From: Collinsella sp.
GTDB taxonomy: Bacteria > Actinomycetota > Coriobacteriia > Coriobacteriales > Coriobacteriaceae
Assembly (NCBI GenBank): GCA_018380195.1
Contig: JAGZUC010000033.1
Location: 1-25,411, forward strand
Direction: 5' to 3'
DNA: 25,411 bases
Made by a program: the position numbers and the translations under genes. The notes below the pieces were generated by a model. That model ran no database searches, was not told where the DNA came from, and worked only from the letters and a program-made list of their open reading frames with translations. Shown here in pieces: positions 1 through 7,835 of the stretch (its first letter is position 1; every line of letters starts with the position of its first letter).

Positions 1-1
1 C

Positions 2-304
2 CACGGCACCCTCGAGCTCGTGGAGCCCGGCGTCCCCGTGTTCCTGTTCATGGGCGAGGACGAGAACCGCAAGCTCGACGAGCGCGTCCGCGCGTTCCTC
101 AACCGCGGCGTGACCGGCGACACCGACATCAACATCATCGACACCGCCGAGTTCGCGATCCCCGGCCTTGACGACGAGTTCCGCGTCATCGTGTCTCCGT
201 GGATCCTTTCCTCGCTGATCACCGATCGCCTTGCCGCTTACTACGAGACGGTCACCAAGCACAACCTCAACTACCGTCGCTACTATCACCAGTTCGACTA
301 CTAA
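2..304 (+). CDS. SIS-domain phosphosugar deglycase/isomerase, C-terminal part (FrlB-like)
   Basis: This is the 3' end of a gene that begins before the window. The reading frame is open from base 2 and ends at TAA 302-304. The visible residues (HGTLELVEPGVPVFLFMGED, then DERVRAFLNRG) resemble the second SIS domain of FrlB-type fructoselysine-6-phosphate deglycases, in which an HGP.E motif is followed by an LFMGED.-type strand. The C-terminus (VSPWILSSLITDRLAAYY) fits the closing helix of that fold. The next gene downstream looks like FrlC, which supports an Amadori-product catabolic operon. The GTG at 20 is in frame but is not the real start, because homology continues upstream of it. SIS-family membership is fairly safe; the exact substrate is inferred. 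Confidence 0.7.
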   Translation, partial: HGTLELVEPGVPVFLFMGEDENRKLDERVRAFLNRGVTGDTDINIIDTAEFAIPGLDDEFRVIVSPWILSSLITDRLAAYYETVTKHNLNYRRYYHQFDY

Positions 305-328
305 GAGCAAATAACGTTTGTGTAATTG

Positions 329-355
329 GGCCCCGCTCCTATATGGAACGGGGCC
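329..355 (+). terminator. GC-rich hairpin after the FrlB-like gene
   Basis: GGCCCCG (329-335) pairs perfectly with CGGGGCC (349-355), and TCC/GGA inside extends the stem past one mismatch. It lies 24 nt after the stop codon of the SIS gene and ends 22 nt before the next start. The run after the stem (TCGCTT) is only weakly T-rich. It may be a weak terminator or an intercistronic stabilising hairpin. Confidence 0.4.
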
Positions 356-377
356 TCGCTTGGGTTGGAGAGTAATT

Positions 378-1214
378 ATGAGCTATCCCCAGCTTGCCGT
401 CATGAATATCAGCCATCGTTATTTTGACCTTGAGGAGTTCTTTTCTTCGGCAGCGGCCTCGGGCTACACGTGTTGCGAGCTTTGGACCGGGGCGATGCAT
501 CTGTATGTCGATTGCCATGGATACGATTCGCTCGAGCAGGTGCGGGAGCTATCACAGCGGTATGGGGTTCGGATTGTGGGGCTTTGTCCCGAACAGAACA
601 ACCCCAAGCCGTGGAATATCGCGGCGCGCGGGAATGAGGCGCGCGCCCGCACGCTCGCGTACTTTAAGAACGTTGTGGATATCGCGGCGGAACTTGGAGC
701 CGAGCAGGTCATGGTCTCGAGCGGCTGGGCATTTTTGAACGAGCCGATCGAGGACGCGTGGGGCCGCAGCGCCTCGATGCTGCGTGCGATTGCCGAGCAT
801 GCGGGAGAGCGCGGCGTGCGACTGGTACTCGAGGCCCTACAGCCGGTTGAGTCGATGATCGTGAACTCGGCGGCCGATACGAAGCGCATGATCGAGGCAG
901 TTGATCATCCGGCACTTAAGGCGTGTCTGGATTTGGGCGCTATGGCGGTGGCAGGGGATACCATCGACGATTATTTCGACCTGCTTGGCGATGATGTCGC
1001 CCACGTGCATTTTGTCGATGTTGCGGCAGATGGCACGACGCATCTTGCCTGGGGTGACGGCGACCGCGATATGCGCGCCGACCTGGATAGGTTGGTGGCG
1101 CGCGGCTATCGCGGAGTTGTTTCGGCCGAGACCTATGACTGGCGCTATTTTGCCGACCCCGCAGCTGCCGATGCGCAGGTAATGGCAGAGTATCGTCGTG
1201 CGATTGGCGCCTAG
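378..1214 (+). CDS. Xylose-isomerase-like TIM-barrel sugar epimerase (FrlC-like)
   Basis: The product is a 278-aa AP-endonuclease-2/xylose-isomerase-type TIM barrel. Segments line up with FrlC, the fructoselysine/psicoselysine 3-epimerase: GYTCCELWTGAMHLY near the N-terminus, LCPEQNNPKPWNIA, then VLEALQP, CLDLGAMAVAG, VHFVDVAADGTTH and VSAETYDWRYF. The last four carry the Glu, Asp, His and Glu expected to bind the metal. The ATG at 378 is preferred over the in-frame TTG at 318, because a GGAGAG sits 5 nt before it and homology starts there. It follows the FrlB-like gene by 73 nt on the same strand. The family is secure; epimerisation of a fructosamine rather than another ketose is inferred from the neighbour. 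Confidence 0.75.
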   Translation: MSYPQLAVMNISHRYFDLEEFFSSAAASGYTCCELWTGAMHLYVDCHGYDSLEQVRELSQRYGVRIVGLCPEQNNPKPWNIAARGNEARARTLAYFKNVVDIAAELGAEQVMVSSGWAFLNEPIEDAWGRSASMLRAIAEHAGERGVRLVLEALQPVESMIVNSAADTKRMIEAVDHPALKACLDLGAMAVAGDTIDDYFDLLGDDVAHVHFVDVAADGTTHLAWGDGDRDMRADLDRLVARGYRGVVSAETYDWRYFADPAAADAQVMAEYRRAIGA

Positions 1215-1302
1215 GTGGGGTTGGGTTGCGGCAATCTGCCCTATGTTTCCAAATGAATACGGTGTGAGCTGCGGACAAGGATTTTCCCCGCAAGCACTCT
1301 AG

Positions 1303-1308
1303 TATGCT
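1303..1308 (+). promoter_or_regulatory. Possible -10 element of the histidine operon
   Basis: TATGCT (1303-1308) lies in the 169-nt gap before hisZG and is the best -10-like hexamer there. No convincing -35 sits 16-18 nt upstream (the region reads ATTTTCC). The placement about 75 nt before the operon's first start codon is reasonable, but support is weak. Confidence 0.3.
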
Positions 1309-1321
1309 AAAGTACCCAAAA

Positions 1322-1343
1322 GACCGGCGGAGCTATGCCGGTC
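1322..1343 (+). terminator. Leader hairpin upstream of hisZG
   Basis: GACCGGC (1322-1328) and GCCGGTC (1337-1343) form a perfect 7-bp stem with an 8-nt loop, preceded by AAAA and followed by GTTTGTTCTG. It is either the terminator of the FrlC-like gene or, if the operon starts near 1310, a leader hairpin. No histidine-rich leader peptide and no T-box sequence is visible around it, so a classical his attenuator is not supported. Confidence 0.4.
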
Positions 1344-1383
1344 GTTTGTTCTGTATGCAACACAGCATGAGGAGGCTCACCAG

Positions 1384-3099
1384 ATGACGGCCACACCGTG
1401 GGGATTCCGGGACATATTGCCCGAGGAGGCTCAGGCGCGCGAGGAGATCGCGCTGACGGTGAAGGGCTGCTTTAGGGAGCATCATTATCTGCCGGTTGAG
1501 ACGCCGCTGCTCGAGGACAAGGGCTCGCTCGAGGAGGGCGGCCGTATCGCGGACACGCCGTTTAAGCTTTTTGACGATGACGGCCGCTTGTTGGTGGTTC
1601 GTCCCGACAATACGTTGCCGATCGTGCGTTTGGTCTCGACCCGCATGCGCGCGGCCGACTTGCCGCTGCGCCTGCGCTATGAGGCGCCGGTGGTTCGCGA
1701 ATGCCAGCGCAATGCCGGCGGTTCGCGTCAATTTACCCAGCTGGGTTTTGAGCTCATCGGCGCGGGCGATACCGCGGGCGATGTCGAGATCGTCTCGCTG
1801 GTGGCCGAGGCCGTTCGCAAGTTGGCGCTGCCCGATGCGCGCATTATCGCAGGTAGCGTGCGCCCGTTTAAGGAGCTGCTCGCGGCGTGCGAGGATCGCG
1901 AGCTGGCTGCCGAGGCTCTGCGCTGCGTGCACGCCAACGACTTTGTGGGCCTCGATGCCCGCGTGGCGGCAAGCGCCGAGACCGATGCCGTTAAGGCCGC
2001 CGTCAGCGAACTGCCGCGCCTGCATGGTGGGGCCGAAGTGCTCGATCGCGTGGATGCGCTGCTGGCGGCTGCCGGTATTGTCGCGCCGCTGACGCGCGAA
2101 CTCCGTGCCCTGGTTGATGGTCTGGCTCCCGAGGACGCCCAGGTGCTGTCGTTCGACTTCTCCATCATGAACTCTTTCGATTACTACACGGGCCTGGTCT
2201 TTAAGGCCTATGCCGGTGGCCTGCCCGATCCGGTGGGCTCGGGCGGTCGCTACGACTCTATCTTTACCGGCGCGTTCGGCGACGGCATCGAGGTGCCGGC
2301 GGCGGGCTTCGCCTTTTCGCTCGAGCGTCTGGAGGCCGCGTGCACCTCTGCCGAGGACGCCGCCTCCGATGGTGACCACGCCGTGGGCCGCGGCGCCGAA
2401 GGCCCGCTACGCATCGCCGTGCCCAAGGGCTCGCTTAAGGCCGACACGCTCGACGTGCTCGAGGCCGCGGGCCTGGACGTCTCTGAGCTGCGCGACCCCG
2501 GCCGTCACCTGATTGTGCGCGGTCGCGACACGCGTGCCGGCGAGGGCACGGTCGGCGATATCGAGTTTGTCATCGTGCGTCCCAGCGACGCGCCCGCTTT
2601 TGTGGGCTGTGGTGGTGCCGATTGCGGCATCTGTGGCTGGGACTCGCTCATCGAGGCAGACCTCAACTTGCTGCAGCTGGTCGATCTGGGCTACGGCCTG
2701 TGCACGTTTATCGAGGCAGAGCCCGCGTGGCGCGCCGGCCAGGCCGAGCGCAACTATGCCCGCCGCGGGTCGCTTCGCGTGGCCACCAAGTATCCGCGCA
2801 TCGCGAGTGCCTGGTATGCCGAGCGCGGCGTGAACGCCGATATCGTCTCACTGCACGGCAACATCGAGCTGGGCCCCATTGTCGGCATGACCGATCGGAT
2901 CGTGGACATCACCGCCACGGGCGCCACGCTGCGCGACAACGACCTGGTCATCACCGGCCTCATCATGGACTGCACGGCCCGCTTCTTTGTCAATCCGGGT
3001 GCTGCGCGCCTGGATCCGCGCGTACGCAATCTGGCAGATCGCCTGGCAGCGGCCGTTAAGGACAAGCATTTTGAGCCCGTCGCGGGCTCAGCACAATAG
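1384..3099 (+). CDS. hisZG: Fused HisZ-HisG: ATP phosphoribosyltransferase regulatory plus catalytic subunits
   Basis: This 571-aa protein carries two full domains. Residues 1 to about 320 are HisZ, the histidyl-tRNA-synthetase paralogue: it starts MTATPWGFRDILPEEA and has RYEAPVVRECQ, a SFDYYTGLVFKAYAGG motif, GSGGRYDSIF and AAGFAFSLERL. A short Ala/Asp/Gly-rich linker (about 322-341) leads to a short-form HisG (342 to the end). The HisG part shows RIAVPKGSL, IVRPSDAPAFVG, SLHGNIELGPIVGM and the PRPP loop DITATGATL. It catalyses the first step of histidine synthesis, condensing ATP with PRPP. HisZ normally binds HisG as a separate chain and mediates histidine feedback. GAGGAGG precedes the ATG. 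The HisG half has an unusual cysteine cluster (C409, C414, C417). It is the first gene of the his operon. Confidence 0.93.
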   Translation: MTATPWGFRDILPEEAQAREEIALTVKGCFREHHYLPVETPLLEDKGSLEEGGRIADTPFKLFDDDGRLLVVRPDNTLPIVRLVSTRMRAADLPLRLRYEAPVVRECQRNAGGSRQFTQLGFELIGAGDTAGDVEIVSLVAEAVRKLALPDARIIAGSVRPFKELLAACEDRELAAEALRCVHANDFVGLDARVAASAETDAVKAAVSELPRLHGGAEVLDRVDALLAAAGIVAPLTRELRALVDGLAPEDAQVLSFDFSIMNSFDYYTGLVFKAYAGGLPDPVGSGGRYDSIFTGAFGDGIEVPAAGFAFSLERLEAACTSAEDAASDGDHAVGRGAEGPLRIAVPKGSLKADTLDVLEAAGLDVSELRDPGRHLIVRGRDTRAGEGTVGDIEFVIVRPSDAPAFVGCGGADCGICGWDSLIEADLNLLQLVDLGYGLCTFIEAEPAWRAGQAERNYARRGSLRVATKYPRIASAWYAERGVNADIVSLHGNIELGPIVGMTDRIVDITATGATLRDNDLVITGLIMDCTARFFVNPGAARLDPRVRNLADRLAAAVKDKHFEPVAGSAQ

Positions 3100-3101
3100 C
3101 G

Positions 3102-3171
3102 CGAGCGCGCACGGGCGCCCCAATGTCTGGGCTGCGGGCCGACTGGCGCCGCTGCCCAGTCGCTCGTTTTT
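3102..3171 (+). promoter_or_regulatory. Structured hisZG-hisD intercistronic segment with T-run
   Basis: The 105-nt gap between hisZG and hisD can form two mutually exclusive hairpins. One is GACTGG (3141-3146) with CCAGTC (3156-3161). The other is CTGGGC (3127-3132) with GCCCAG (3154-3159), which can be closed by CGAGCG (3102-3107) with CGCTCG (3161-3166). TTTTT (3167-3171) follows immediately. A further hairpin, TGAGCCC/GGGCTCA (3072-3090), ends just inside the hisZG coding region. The shape suggests an intra-operon terminator, attenuator or processing site; function is inferred. Confidence 0.4.
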
Positions 3172-3204
3172 CGAACACAACCTCGACCGATAGGGGATAC
3201 CGAT

Positions 3205-4641
3205 ATGAAGACCATCAAACTTGCTCCCGGTGAGCGCCTCGTTACCAACCAACTCAACCGTAAGGGCGTGCTGCCGCAAAACATCGTCGACGCCGCCCGC
3301 GATATCGTGGCCAACGTGCGCGCCAATGGCGATGCCGCGGTGCGCGACTACTGTCGGCGTTTTGACGGCGTTGAGCTGCAGAGCTTCCGTCTGCCGCAAG
3401 AGCAGATCGATGCCGCGCTCGAAGACCTCGATCCGGCCTTTGTCGCCGCGCTCGAGAAGGCCGCGCGCCAGATTCGCGAGTTCCACCAGCGCGAGGTCGA
3501 GCAGAGCTGGTTTACCACGCGCCCGGACGGCACGATGCTCGGCGTTAAGGTGACCCCGCTTGCTGCGGCCGGCATCTACGTGCCGGGCGGCCGCGCGCAG
3601 TATCCCTCCACCGTGCTCATGAACGCCATTCCCGCCAAGGTGGCCGGCGTCAAGCGCGTGGTCATGGTGACTCCGCCGCAAAAAGATGGCCTGATCAGCC
3701 CGTATACGCTCGCGGCCGCCAAGCTCGGTGGCGTGGACGAGATCTATATGGTGGGCGGCGCCCAGGCCGTGGCCGCGCTGGCGTACGGTACCGAGACCAT
3801 TCCGCGTGTCGACAAGATCACCGGCCCGGGCAACGCCTTCGTCGCCGCTGCCAAACAGATTGTCTCGGGTGACGTGGGTATCGATATGGTCGCCGGTCCC
3901 TCCGAGGTCTGCGTGCTGGCCGACGCCACGGCCAAGCCTATGGTGGTCGCGGCCGACCTGATGGCCCAGGCCGAGCATGATCTGCTGGCGGCCTGCTATC
4001 TGGTGACCTGCGACGAGCAGTTTGCGCGTGAGGTCGAGGCGGGTATCGACATTCTGGTAGCGCAGTCGCCGCGTGCCGAGATCACGCGTGCCTCGCTCGA
4101 CAATGAGGGCACCATCGTGGTGGCAGCCGACATGGCTGCCGCCGTCGAGGCGGTGAACACCGTGGCGCCCGAGCACCTGGAGCTGCACTGCAAGGATGCG
4201 ATGGGCCTGCTCGGCGGTATCCGCAACGCCGGCGCCATCTTTGTGGGCGCTTGGAGTTCCGAGCCGCTCGGCGATTACGTTGCCGGCCCCAACCACACGC
4301 TGCCGACCGGCGGCACCGCCATGTTCTCCAACCCGCTTTCGGTGGAGGAGTTCGTCAAGCGCTCGAGTGTCATTTGCTATACGCCCGAGGGCTTGCTCTC
4401 CGACGCTCCCGCTACGCAGCGCCTGGCCGAGGCCGAGGGCCTGTGGGCGCACGCGCTTTCGGCCGCTCTGCGCCGCCGCGTGCTGGAGCAGGGCGAGGAT
4501 GCCGTGAGCGCCGCGTCGCTGGCCGCGGCCGATCTGACCAAGGTCGCCTGGCCGGGCGACGCCGTGGCGACGGTTGCCGAGGGTGTGGACCTGGTGGCTG
4601 CAAGTGCGGATGGCGCTGGTCCGACTGGCGAGGAGGCCTAA
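3205..4641 (+). CDS. hisD: Histidinol dehydrogenase
   Basis: The 478-aa product oxidises L-histidinol to L-histidine in two NAD-dependent steps, the last reactions of the pathway. It contains the NAD-binding segment AAGIYVPGGRAQYPSTVLM, the zinc-site residues in AQAEHDLLA, the catalytic Glu-His pair in NTVAPEHLELH, and DYVAGPNHTLPTGGTA with the remaining zinc ligands. Length is a little above the usual 430 aa because of an Ala-rich C-terminal tail (SLAAADLTKVAWPGDAVATV onward). The start is ATG with a modest TAGGGGAT upstream. Its stop is 1 nt from the hisC start. Confidence 0.97.
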   Translation: MKTIKLAPGERLVTNQLNRKGVLPQNIVDAARDIVANVRANGDAAVRDYCRRFDGVELQSFRLPQEQIDAALEDLDPAFVAALEKAARQIREFHQREVEQSWFTTRPDGTMLGVKVTPLAAAGIYVPGGRAQYPSTVLMNAIPAKVAGVKRVVMVTPPQKDGLISPYTLAAAKLGGVDEIYMVGGAQAVAALAYGTETIPRVDKITGPGNAFVAAAKQIVSGDVGIDMVAGPSEVCVLADATAKPMVVAADLMAQAEHDLLAACYLVTCDEQFAREVEAGIDILVAQSPRAEITRASLDNEGTIVVAADMAAAVEAVNTVAPEHLELHCKDAMGLLGGIRNAGAIFVGAWSSEPLGDYVAGPNHTLPTGGTAMFSNPLSVEEFVKRSSVICYTPEGLLSDAPATQRLAEAEGLWAHALSAALRRRVLEQGEDAVSAASLAAADLTKVAWPGDAVATVAEGVDLVAASADGAGPTGEEA

Positions 4642-4642
4642 A

Positions 4643-5758
4643 ATGGCTGAACTCACGCCCCGCATGAAGGAGCTCGTCCAGCCCTACTTGGCCGGCATTG
4701 AGCCCTACGATCCCAACTTTACGCCCACGCGCATCAACCTTTCGGCCAACGAGAACACCTATCCCGTGCCGGCCGGCGTGCGCGAGGCGGTCGACGCCGC
4801 CCTGGCTGCCATACCGCTCAACCGCTACCCCGATCCCATGTCCAACGACCTGCGCGATGAGCTTGCTGCTTGGCATAGCGTGGCACGCGAGAACATTTGC
4901 GTGGGCAACGGCGGCGATGAGCTGCTCTATAACTATCTGCTGGCGTTTGGCGGCGCGGGCCGCACGCTTCTCAACTGCCCGCCGTGCTTTAGCGAATACG
5001 CGTTTTTTGCCTCGCTATGCCAGACCGAGGTGCGCGACGTGTGGCGCGACCCGGCGACCTTCGAGCTCGACCAGGCCGCTGTGCTCGCGGCGGCACCCGA
5101 GTGCAACCTGGCGATCGTCACCTCGCCCAACAATCCCACGTGCGACGTGGCTCCGCTCGATTTTGTCGCGGCGCTGTGCGACGCGTGCCCTGGCATGGTG
5201 ATGGTCGACGAGGCCTATGTTGAGTTTGCCGATGATTCGTTTGGCGCTGCCACGACGGCGCAGGCGCTCATCGCCGAGCATCCCAACCTGGTGATTCTGC
5301 ACACGCTGTCCAAGGCGTTTGGCGCTGCCGGCGCGCGCCTGGGCTATGTGATCGCAGCGCCCGAGGTTATTGACGTGTTCGCGGCGATTCGCCAGATCTA
5401 CTCGGTTAACGTGCTGAGCCAGGCGGCGGCGCTCGCCTGCGTGCGTGCCCGCGATGCGTACGCGCCCGTGGTGGCTCAGGTCGCGGCTGAGCGCGATCGC
5501 GAACTTGCAGCGCTGCGTGCGATGGTCGCCGAGGGCATGCCCGTGGAGGCATGGCCGAGCGCGGCGAACTTTGTGCTCGTGCGCACGTCGCATGCCACGC
5601 GCGTGCGCGAGCGTCTGCGCGACGAGTATTCGATTTTGGTGCGCGACTTTAGCTACGCGCCGGGGCTCGCGGACTGCCTGCGCATTACCGTGGGCACCCC
5701 GCAGGAAAACGACGAGGTGCTGGCTGCGTTTGCCGCGCTGGTGAAGGAGGAGATGTAG
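4643..5758 (+). CDS. hisC: Histidinol-phosphate aminotransferase
   Basis: This 371-aa PLP-dependent class I/II aminotransferase converts imidazole-acetol phosphate and glutamate to histidinol phosphate. Diagnostic stretches are INLSANENTYPVP, LNRYPDP, TSPNNPTCDV, VMVDEAYVEFAD, and the PLP lysine K224 in TLSKAFGAAGARLGY, followed by IRQIYSVN. The ATG at 4643 is chosen over the in-frame GTG-type start at 4574 because the latter lies inside hisD, AGGAGG precedes 4643, and the start falls 1 nt after the hisD stop. Tight packing implies translational coupling with hisD and hisB. Confidence 0.96.
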   Translation: MAELTPRMKELVQPYLAGIEPYDPNFTPTRINLSANENTYPVPAGVREAVDAALAAIPLNRYPDPMSNDLRDELAAWHSVARENICVGNGGDELLYNYLLAFGGAGRTLLNCPPCFSEYAFFASLCQTEVRDVWRDPATFELDQAAVLAAAPECNLAIVTSPNNPTCDVAPLDFVAALCDACPGMVMVDEAYVEFADDSFGAATTAQALIAEHPNLVILHTLSKAFGAAGARLGYVIAAPEVIDVFAAIRQIYSVNVLSQAAALACVRARDAYAPVVAQVAAERDRELAALRAMVAEGMPVEAWPSAANFVLVRTSHATRVRERLRDEYSILVRDFSYAPGLADCLRITVGTPQENDEVLAAFAALVKEEM

Positions 5759-6346
5759 ATGGACCGCTATGCCGAGGTGACCCGCAAGACGGGCGAGACC
5801 GACATTGTCGTAAAGCTCGACCTGGATGGAAGCGGCGTGTGCGATATTTCGACCGGTGTGCCGTTTTTCGACCACATGCTCAACGCTTTTGGCCGCCATG
5901 GCCTGTTCGATCTGACGGTGCACGCGGTGGGCGACGTGGAGGTCGATGCGCATCATACCGTCGAGGACACGGGCATTGTGCTGGGCGAGGCGTTTTGCCA
6001 GGCGCTGGGCGACAAGGCGGGCATTACACGCTTTGCCGACGCGGCGATCGCCATGGACGAGACACTCGTGATGGCTGCTGTTGATATTTCGGGGCGCGGG
6101 CAGGCCTATTGCGAGCTGCCCGTGCCGACCGAGCGCGTGGGTAGCTTCGATACCGAGCTGGCCGTCGAGTTCTTCTATGCCTTCGCGCGTGACGCCAAGC
6201 TCACGCTGCACGTGCGCGAGCTGACGGGCGGCAACTCGCACCACATTATCGAGGCCGCCTTTAAGGCTGTGGGCCGCACGATGCGCCACGCCTGCGAGCT
6301 GGATCCCCGCGTGCAGGGAATCCCCAGCACCAAGGGCTCACTGTGA
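5759..6346 (+). CDS. hisB: Imidazoleglycerol-phosphate dehydratase
   Basis: The 195-aa monofunctional HisB dehydrates imidazole-glycerol phosphate to imidazole-acetol phosphate. The two metal-binding repeats are visible: FFDHMLNAFGRHG with DAHHTVEDTGI in the first half and GGNSHHIIEAAFKAVGR in the second. The length equals that of the stand-alone family. There is no histidinol-phosphatase domain as in the enterobacterial bifunctional HisB, so that step must come from elsewhere (see the PHP protein on the minus strand at 9695). The ATG directly abuts the hisC stop codon. Confidence 0.97.
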   Translation: MDRYAEVTRKTGETDIVVKLDLDGSGVCDISTGVPFFDHMLNAFGRHGLFDLTVHAVGDVEVDAHHTVEDTGIVLGEAFCQALGDKAGITRFADAAIAMDETLVMAAVDISGRGQAYCELPVPTERVGSFDTELAVEFFYAFARDAKLTLHVRELTGGNSHHIIEAAFKAVGRTMRHACELDPRVQGIPSTKGSL

Positions 6347-6390
6347 CCTGTCCCTTTTTGGCAGGTCTGAATGGGAAAAAGGAGGATCGC

Positions 6391-7092
6391 GTGGGCGAAC
6401 CGAAGATCGTGGTGGTCGACTATCACAAGGGCAATCTATCGAGCGTCGTGCGCGGGCTTGCGCGCACCGGCGCCGCTGCCTGCACGTCGGACGATCCGGA
6501 GCAGATCCGCAACGCCGACGGCTTGGTCATCCCGGGCGTGGGCGCGTTCTATGACGCGATCGCCTTTATGCGCCAGAGCGGCGAGGAAGCGGCCGTGCTC
6601 GACGCCGTTGCCGCCGGAAATCCGCTGCTCGGTATCTGCCTGGGCCTTCAGCTATTTTTTGAGCGCGGCAACGAGGGCGCGCCTACGGACGAGGGTGCGG
6701 CTGCGGACGGCAGCGACCCCGAGCAGGCCGGCGGCCCCTGGGTCGATGGCCTAGGCATTATGCACGGCTCGTGCATGCGCTTGGAGTCGAGTCGCCTGAA
6801 GGTGCCGCACGTGGGCTGGGACCAGGTGCACATGACGCCCGCCGGTGCGGCCGACCCGCTGCTCGCCGGTTTTGCCGAGGGTGCCAACATGTACTTCACC
6901 CACAGCTACGCGGTGGCAGACGATGCCGATGCCGCCGACGTCTTGGCTCGCACGCACTATACGCGGAGCTTCCCGTGCATTGTGCGCCACGGCAACGTGT
7001 GGGGTTGCCAGTTCCATCCCGAGAAATCCTCGGCGCTGGGGCAGCGCATCCTTAAGAACTTCGTCAACATCGTCGAGGAGGCCGGCCGATGA
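6391..7092 (+). CDS. hisH: Imidazole glycerol phosphate synthase, glutaminase subunit
   Basis: This 233-aa class I glutamine amidotransferase feeds ammonia to HisF. The triad is visible: nucleophile C83 in GICLGLQLFF, and H209 and E211 in CQFHPEKSS. A Gly/Ala/Asp-rich insertion (about residues 93-113) follows the nucleophile region and makes it longer than typical HisH. The GTG at 6391 is chosen because GGAGG lies 5 nt before it and the family N-terminus (PKIVVVDYHKGNLSSV) starts there; the in-frame GTG at 6343 overlaps the hisB stop. In the 44-nt gap, CCTTTTT (6353-6359) can pair with AAAAAGG (6376-6382), partly covering the ribosome-binding site. Its stop overlaps the hisA start by 4 nt (ATGA). 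Confidence 0.95.
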   Translation: MGEPKIVVVDYHKGNLSSVVRGLARTGAAACTSDDPEQIRNADGLVIPGVGAFYDAIAFMRQSGEEAAVLDAVAAGNPLLGICLGLQLFFERGNEGAPTDEGAAADGSDPEQAGGPWVDGLGIMHGSCMRLESSRLKVPHVGWDQVHMTPAGAADPLLAGFAEGANMYFTHSYAVADDADAADVLARTHYTRSFPCIVRHGNVWGCQFHPEKSSALGQRILKNFVNIVEEAGR

Positions 7093-7832
7093 TCCTGTTT
7101 CCCGCAATCGATCTGATCGGCGGCAAGGTCGTGCGCCTGGAGCGCGGCGACCGCAGCCGCTGCAAGGTATATTCCGACGACCCCGTCGCCGTCGCCCGCT
7201 CGTTTGCCGAGCAGGGCGCGAACTGGGTGCATGTCGTCGACCTGTCCGCTGCCTTTGGCGAGGACGAGGACGCGTGCGCTGCCAACTCGGCGGCGATTAA
7301 GGCTATCTGCGGCGTCGACGGCCTGTCCGTGGACGTGGGCGGCGGTGTCCGCTCGCTCGCGCGCATCGACGAGCTGGCCGGCTACGGTGCACGCCGCATC
7401 GCACTGGGCACCGTGCTGGTGACTGAGCCGGGTTTTGCCGAGGTGGCAGCCCAAGGCTTTGGCGAGCTGTTGGTGGCAGATATTGCCGCGCGCGACGGTC
7501 AGGTCAAGGTGAATGGCTGGCGCGACGGCGCGGGCGTGGCGCTCGACGATGCCGTGGCGCAGCTTTCCGAGCTGGGCTTTAAGCATCTGGTGTATACCGA
7601 CATCGCGCGCGATGGCATGCAGACGGGCATCGATGTGGCGGCGTATCGCCATGTGGCCGAGGTCGCGGGATTTCCTGTCGTGGCTTCGGGCGGCATCTCG
7701 ACGCTCGACGACATCCGCGCGCTCGCCGCGGTGGGCGAGGGCGCGATTGAAGGTGCCATCACCGGCCGTGCGCTCTACGAGGGCAACTTTACGCTGGTAC
7801 AGGCGTTGGCCGCCGCCCGAGGGGAGGAGTAG
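7089..7832 (+). CDS. hisA: ProFAR isomerase (HisA)
   Basis: The 247-aa beta/alpha-barrel performs the Amadori rearrangement of ProFAR to PRFAR. It has MILFPAIDLIGGKVVRLERG with catalytic D8, a phosphate-binding VDVGGGVRS, D131 in LLVADIAARDG, YTDIARDGMQTG with D171, and VVASGGIST as the second phosphate site. Actinobacteria often use a bifunctional HisA/TrpF enzyme (PriA). Sequence reading alone cannot decide whether this copy also acts on PRA, so HisA activity is the safe call. It is coupled to hisH through ATGA and separated from hisF by 3 nt. Confidence 0.95.
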   Translation: MILFPAIDLIGGKVVRLERGDRSRCKVYSDDPVAVARSFAEQGANWVHVVDLSAAFGEDEDACAANSAAIKAICGVDGLSVDVGGGVRSLARIDELAGYGARRIALGTVLVTEPGFAEVAAQGFGELLVADIAARDGQVKVNGWRDGAGVALDDAVAQLSELGFKHLVYTDIARDGMQTGIDVAAYRHVAEVAGFPVVASGGISTLDDIRALAAVGEGAIEGAITGRALYEGNFTLVQALAAARGEE

Positions 7833-7835
7833 CCC

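Noticed and set aside
1215..1383. T-box or histidine leader-peptide attenuator before hisZG
   Set aside because: No run of His codons in a short ORF and no T-box sequence or antiterminator bulge was seen in the 169-nt gap; only one simple hairpin is present.
1333..2379. 348-codon open frame antisense to hisZG
   Set aside because: It covers the HisZ coding region and the operon leader; no domain signature is present and the composition is shadow-like.
3088..4665. 525-codon open frame antisense to hisD
   Set aside because: It lies opposite a complete hisD with all catalytic motifs. Long antisense frames are expected in GC-rich DNA with strong third-position bias, and the translation has no recognisable domain.
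5015..6289. 424-codon open frame antisense to hisC and hisB
   Set aside because: It spans two well-supported genes on the other strand, is rich in His/Arg/Ala as typical shadow translations are, and has no ribosome-binding context.
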